This document shows, piece after piece, positions 59,569 to 64,000 of a DNA stretch of 64,000 nt. A model generated the notes under the pieces. That model ran no database searches and had not been told where the DNA came from. It worked only from the letters and a program-made list of their open reading frames with translations. How positions within the stretch are numbered: position 1 is the first letter of the stretch; each line of letters starts with the position of its first letter. The DNA comes from Welwitschia mirabilis (lineage: Eukaryota; Gnetophyta; Gnetopsida; Welwitschiales): assembly GCA_051453625.1 (NCBI GenBank), contig JBOZIK010000001.1:139149996-139213995 (forward strand). Reading direction: 5' to 3'. Position numbers and translations under genes: made by a program.

Positions 59569-59586
59569 TTCTTAGTAACAGAACCA
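59569..59586 (-). other. eroded Asp-type primer binding site of D
   Basis: Minus strand TGGTTCTGTTACTAAGAA against TGGCGCCGTTGCCGGGGA. The differences are C->T or G->A, with one exception (G->T at base 5). It lies three bases inside the 5' LTR. Confidence 0.75.
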
Positions 59587-59589
59587 AGA

Positions 59590-60689
59590 TGTTGCGATGT
59601 ATATTTATACAACTTTACATTTTTAGTTTAGTTGAGTCCTGTTAATCATAAATATTTGCACTAATACAATGAACTAATATAGAAAAGAGTGACTTGAATG
59701 TCATTATCCTTGAAGGCCAAAGTAGGAACAAGAGAGTTTATTTTCATAGGAAAAAGCACTTTGTACTCTAACTATAGAAATAACTTGCAATGCATGAAAG
59801 TAAAATGCAACACACTTGTGCAAAGCTAATCTAAAAAAAGGATATAACAATTCACCTAATCTAAACTAATCATACATAACCTTAACAAAGTTTGTCCTTA
59901 TAATCTATATTACTAAATAAACTATCACCAAATAAAAAGAAACATAAGCTATGAGGATGAGATAAAAACATGCACTAAAATCAAAAAATAAGTGTTTTGT
60001 ATTATAACCACATCCATACCACAATGTAGCCATATCTCAATGGAGAAAATGCTACCCAACACTAAGGAAAATGTCTCTCTGCAACTAGAAAGATGGATCT
60101 GTAACCCTTTGATCTCTTATCATGAGAATTTATAATGCAAGCAAAGACAAGAAGTATTTGAGGGTAAGACCAATATTTATTAATACACAAGCATACAACA
60201 AGATAGCCAAATAAGCATGGGTAAAACTGTAATGGCCATGATAAGGGAAATAGACAAATAGTTGGTAGAAATTAGGTGAGTGTTCAGTGTAGATGTTACA
60301 ACAGTGTTATCTAACTAGTTGCCTGCATAATAATGGAGGTGATGCCATCTCATAAATAATCCACATCAGCTACTAGAATGATTATAGTCAACATCCCTAT
60401 TAGGATGAACTACTCTATCCTCCATCAAGTCATCCATATAATGAGGTGAATGATGGCCTTCTATAAATCTTCCATTAGTGCAACATCCTCAATGTTTTGC
60501 AAGGAATTTTCTTAGAAATTTAAAGAATTAAAAATTGCTCAAAATACTATAAATCATTATAGATATTGCATGTTTTCATCTCTTTCATCTTAGCTCTCCA
60601 TTATTGTGAAATCAAGCATTTACCTATCTATTAACCTACAAAACCACTTAAAATACCCTACCAAATATATGTAAGTTGGTAGCACAACA
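59590..60689 (-). repeat. 5' LTR of D
   Basis: TGTTGCGATGTATATTTATA to GGTAGCACAACA, 1100 bp, colinear with 36029-37125. The outer 5-mer is ATTAA. Confidence 0.9.
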
Positions 60690-61420
60690 ATTAACCTAGA
60701 AGAGTTTAATCCCACAACTTCCTTTACCCCTCATGATCCTCACCCCTTATTTCCCTTTTAATATCATTCATCATTTGATTAATACTCATCATCGTTTCTT
60801 GTTCAATAATCAACTTCATATTCCTTTAAGAATACATGTCAAAAATTTCTAGAAGATGCTTCTAAATCTTCTTCTAATGAACTTCAAATCCATTCTCAAT
60901 CTTTAGAAGAAACAATGAAGAAAACCAATGAAACTCTTAAGTAGCTTCTTCAACAAATGGCCAAAACTAATCTTTAAATACTTAGGACCACTAACCAATA
61001 ATACTAATAAGAAAACCTTTCTACATTTCATGAACCTATACAATTAGAAAAGATTCAAGGGATTAATAAGATTAGAATTAAAGAAACCTAAATAGTATCC
61101 TTTAGGAATAAGAAAAAAAACCTTAAAGTAAACCATGCTGAAACCTATGAAGAAAGCTAAGAAGACCTTCAATTTCAACATGCTTTAGAAAGTAACCAAT
61201 TAGATGCATCTAGATTATACTTTAGATTAGGATTAAATACATCTAATTATAATCAATTTATAATAACTAAGTAAAAATTTGAGAAAAATGAAAAACTAAA
61301 AAGATACACATCAAAGGATGAATCAATGAGTGAGATTGATGAAATTGAAAATAAATCTATCTTTGAATCATAAACTTTGTTACCTACACAACCTCATGAG
61401 ATAAAAATTTTAAAAAGAGA
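60690..61420 (+). pseudogene. F gag-like region, part 2
   Basis: It continues the frame of 35940-36028 and reads LEEFNPTTSFTPHDPHPLFP directly after the insertion point. An amphipathic coiled-coil stretch follows at about 60840-60960 (NELQIHSQSLEETMKKTNET, then LQQMAKTN). Further coding-like blocks are SNQLDASRLYFRLGL near 61190 and KDESMSEIDEIENKS near 61320. Helical SLEE...KTNE blocks are seen in Athila/Tat gags. About five stops interrupt. No protease, RT or integrase follows before the 3' LTR, so F looks like a gag-only, non-autonomous element. Confidence 0.55.
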
Positions 61421-63395
61421 ATGACATTAGCCAAGAGCATTTATAAGATCCATCCTATGAAGAGTCTTCATATTTTGTCAATAACCTTTTAAACCCATTA
61501 TGTCATTTTCATCTTTATGTTTTGAGCAAGGCTTAAATCTTAATGAGGAAGATAAACTATTTTCACCTTTGGAACCATCTTCTAATACATTTTTGATTAT
61601 TAATTTCCTTCTTTAATGAGTCCTAATTCATATCTATCTTCATCATAACATAATGTCTTCCATGAGTTATTGAGCAAACAGAAGTAGATTAAAGGCTAGA
61701 ATATTTCTAATTTTAAATGAATTAAATTTACTACTAGTATTAATGATTTCTTTATTTTTATAGATTCATATATAGATGTTTATAAAAACTTAGTTTCCTC
61801 TTTGAATGTGTTGTATAATTTTGACACATTATTTAAACATTGCATTCATTGTTTTGAACCTTCATGAATGTAATACCTTGGAAAATTCCTTGAGAAATTT
61901 TTAGTTTCATTGCATGCATTTTAGATTAGAGTTTTCTTTTAGAGTGGATTTTCCTTTTAGAATAAAGTTTTATTTTAAAAAATTAAAAATCTTTAAAAAA
62001 ATTTAGATAATGCCCTTTCATGCCTTAAACTGCCTGAGCACTTCCACTTGTATAATCACCATTTCAAATATTTTTAGGTAAAAAATCCAAATTTTACTCA
62101 TAGTATTAAATAAACAATCATCACCTTAGATTTCATCTTTTACTATCCTCCATTTGGTTTCACCTAATAAAATTCATTGACCATCCTCCCCATTCATCTA
62201 TCTATGTGTTCTTAAGATTAGATGATCCTAGTTGATAAACCTTAAATAAAATAGACTCTTAATAAGTGATTATATTATTATTACAAACTAGGTATAATTT
62301 AAGTTTACTTGTTATTTTTTAGGAAAAAGTTTTTCTTGTTTTCTAGTTAACTTATTAAGATTTAGTTTTACTTAAGTCTTTCAAATAAGAAACATGATTG
62401 AATTAATGTGAAATCTACTTTCATGCTAATTTAATTATTTTTAAGGCATTTTATGAAAATAAAAATTATCTTAATTAGGCTAATGGACTAATGATCCCTT
62501 CATGTGAATTAAAAATTATTGAATATAAGAAAAATTATTAAAAAAATGAAATATCTTCTCTCTAAAAGTACATTAATTATCGATTAGTTAAAAATTAGGT
62601 TTAGTTAATTACATTGGGGCTATGGATACTTGAGGGTAATGCAGCTCTAAAACTTTCATTATGACATGTGCAATTGCATCAAGGCTATACATACTCACTG
62701 ATAATGTAACACTGACTCCTTGATATATTAAGGTGCTTAACTTTATTGGAAGAAGATGTCATAACACTGAATTCCCAATGTGATCAAAATGCTTAAAATA
62801 AGAAATAAAGCATGATTGTAGAACAGTTATATAGAATAAAAAATGTGGAATTAGAAGAATATTTTGTGTTTACTTTCTTTAAATTATATACTTGGAGATT
62901 TGCTTAATTTTTGATTGCTTGCAAGTTTACTTAGAGGATATCTGATTTGTATGATATTGTGACATCTTTTAAATCTAGAATAAAATTTTAAAAATTTTTA
63001 ATAAATGTCACCATTAACTTAGGTATTCCATCTTTTAAATTAGTAGATGATAGATTTTCACTAGCTTTAATGTTTAGTTTCACCTAATATTGCATTGTTT
63101 TTCCCTAAATACATTCATCAAAATCATTTACTTGCCATGTAATTAACTTGTTTTCAAAATCATTGAATAAAATTTTCCTTCTCTTTAACTTTGAAGATAA
63201 AGTTTAATTTTGGTTAGGGTGTATGACATTTTCTTTTTATAGAATTTTTTTCAATTTTAATGCATTAAATATGAAAATTTTTCAAAATATCATTCTATTT
63301 CCTTACTTTCCATCTTTACTTACTTAATTTTTCCATGTTATCATTTATTCATTAAATTATTGCTAAGGAACTAGTAAACGACTAGTTAGGGTACG
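61421..63395 (+). other. non-coding 3' part of F
   Basis: No pol domain or ORF of note; AT-rich. It ends with GACTAGTTAGGGTACG in front of the 3' LTR, possibly an eroded polypurine tract. Confidence 0.5.
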
Positions 63396-64000
63396 TGTTT
63401 ACATTCTAAAATTGACATTCTAAGTAAGCATAATTGATCAATTTAGCACAGGAAAAGACATTTAATTTACTAATTTTTCATAAATGATGGCTTTCATCCT
63501 TTTTATGATATTGTTATAAATATATGGACTTTTCCTTAACATTAGTAGTATTGTTGCTAGCTTCTGAAGAGTTGTGAAAAACCTTAAGGAAATTCAATAC
63601 CAAATAATGACCTCATCTACTAGAATTATTAATGCAAATGACCTTATAAGGAAAAACTTATCAAATCGCATGTTCCTGTGTTACTTTGAGGAAATAATCA
63701 TTTTACACTTATGGACTAAGTTAGAGTTAATTTAAAATAAAACCCTAAATTCTGATAACACTTGACAAAAGCATAAAATGGATGTTACAATAACATGTGG
63801 TGCAATAAGAATGATTATGAAAAAGATACATGACATAACATCCATTGGCAACATTATCACTAGTCAAAAGATACATCATCACCATGTTTTCATAAAGAGA
63901 TAAAAAATATTTTCTTATGGCTACATGTCAAACATATTTATAACTCCTTCCTTATCTAACCACTCTTAAGTAACTCCCCTTATGTAACTGTCATCTAATG
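63396..64000 (+). repeat. 3' LTR of F, cut by the window end
   Basis: TGTTTACATTCTAAAATTGA onward matches 33579-34183 in the same orientation (GACATTCTAAGTAAGCATAA, ATTGATCAA, TGGCTACATGYCAAACATAT). The TATA box would lie just beyond the window. Confidence 0.85.

Larger units (their letters stand above)
36029..60689 (-). mobile_element. Athila-like Ty3/gypsy element D, with nested insertions
   Basis: The LTRs are 36029-37125 (3') and 59590-60689 (5'), both about 1.1 kb, with termini TGTTGCRRTGTR and TAGCWCAACA. The flanking 5-mers are ATCAA and ATTAA, one C/T difference. The primer site, gag, protease, RT, RNase H and integrase lie in order on the minus strand from 59586 down to about 53450. 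Further left come an additional ORF relic, then foreign inserts (plus-strand A copy, E and E'). The D polypurine tract and the sequence next to the 3' LTR are missing. Confidence 0.85.

Noticed and set aside
1-64000. Host protein-coding genes, tRNA or rRNA genes
   Set aside because: No conserved non-transposon protein pattern, tRNA A/B box pair or rRNA segment was recognised by eye; weak or short ones could be missed.

Overview
The window is AT-rich nuclear DNA from a flowering plant and consists almost entirely of old, nested LTR retrotransposons. I found no intact gene, no RNA gene and no bacterial-type signal. The plant assignment rests on Sirevirus-like copia, chromodomain gypsy and Athila-like gypsy relics, on initiator-Met and Asp type primer binding sites, and on typical plant LTR ends (TG...CA). 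The species cannot be told from this sequence. Every coding relic is broken by stops, mostly at sites where C->T or G->A explains the change (Cys->Tyr, His->Tyr, Asp->Asn, Gln->stop). This is the mark of long-methylated, silent heterochromatin.

Layout. 1-199 is the end of a plus-strand family-A LTR. 1975-3340 is a minus-strand copia RT/RNase H relic (C). 4631-13339 is a minus-strand Sirevirus-like copia array (B): LTR, internal, LTR, gap, internal, LTR, with a 4/5 target-site duplication around the whole array. 14632-33150 is a minus-strand chromovirus array (A) with LTRs of about 3.9 kb, the same LTR-internal-LTR-internal-LTR plan and again a 4/5 target-site duplication outside the outermost LTRs. 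33579 to beyond the window end is a plus-strand element with an Asp-type primer site and only a gag-like region (F). Its gag is split by a 24.7-kb minus-strand Athila-like element (D, 36029-60689). The F reading frame resumes exactly after the duplicated target site.

Inside D lie a fragment of a short-LTR chromovirus (E'), a complete copy of that family (E, 38632-47692) and the 5' part of a plus-strand family-A element (47693-49311). E is unusual: its 3.7-kb leader between primer site and gag holds a minisatellite and an antisense gene relic with a TATA box and intron-like junctions. This is the best candidate here for something not routinely described. D also carries a further sense-strand ORF relic downstream of pol (about 49870-51135).

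Five assembly gaps (four of 100 N, one of 10 N) limit the reading. The two at 10856 and 21885 each replace about 4-4.5 kb predicted from sister copies. The one at 52496 is flanked by the same 20 bases on both sides and is probably an unmerged contig overlap.
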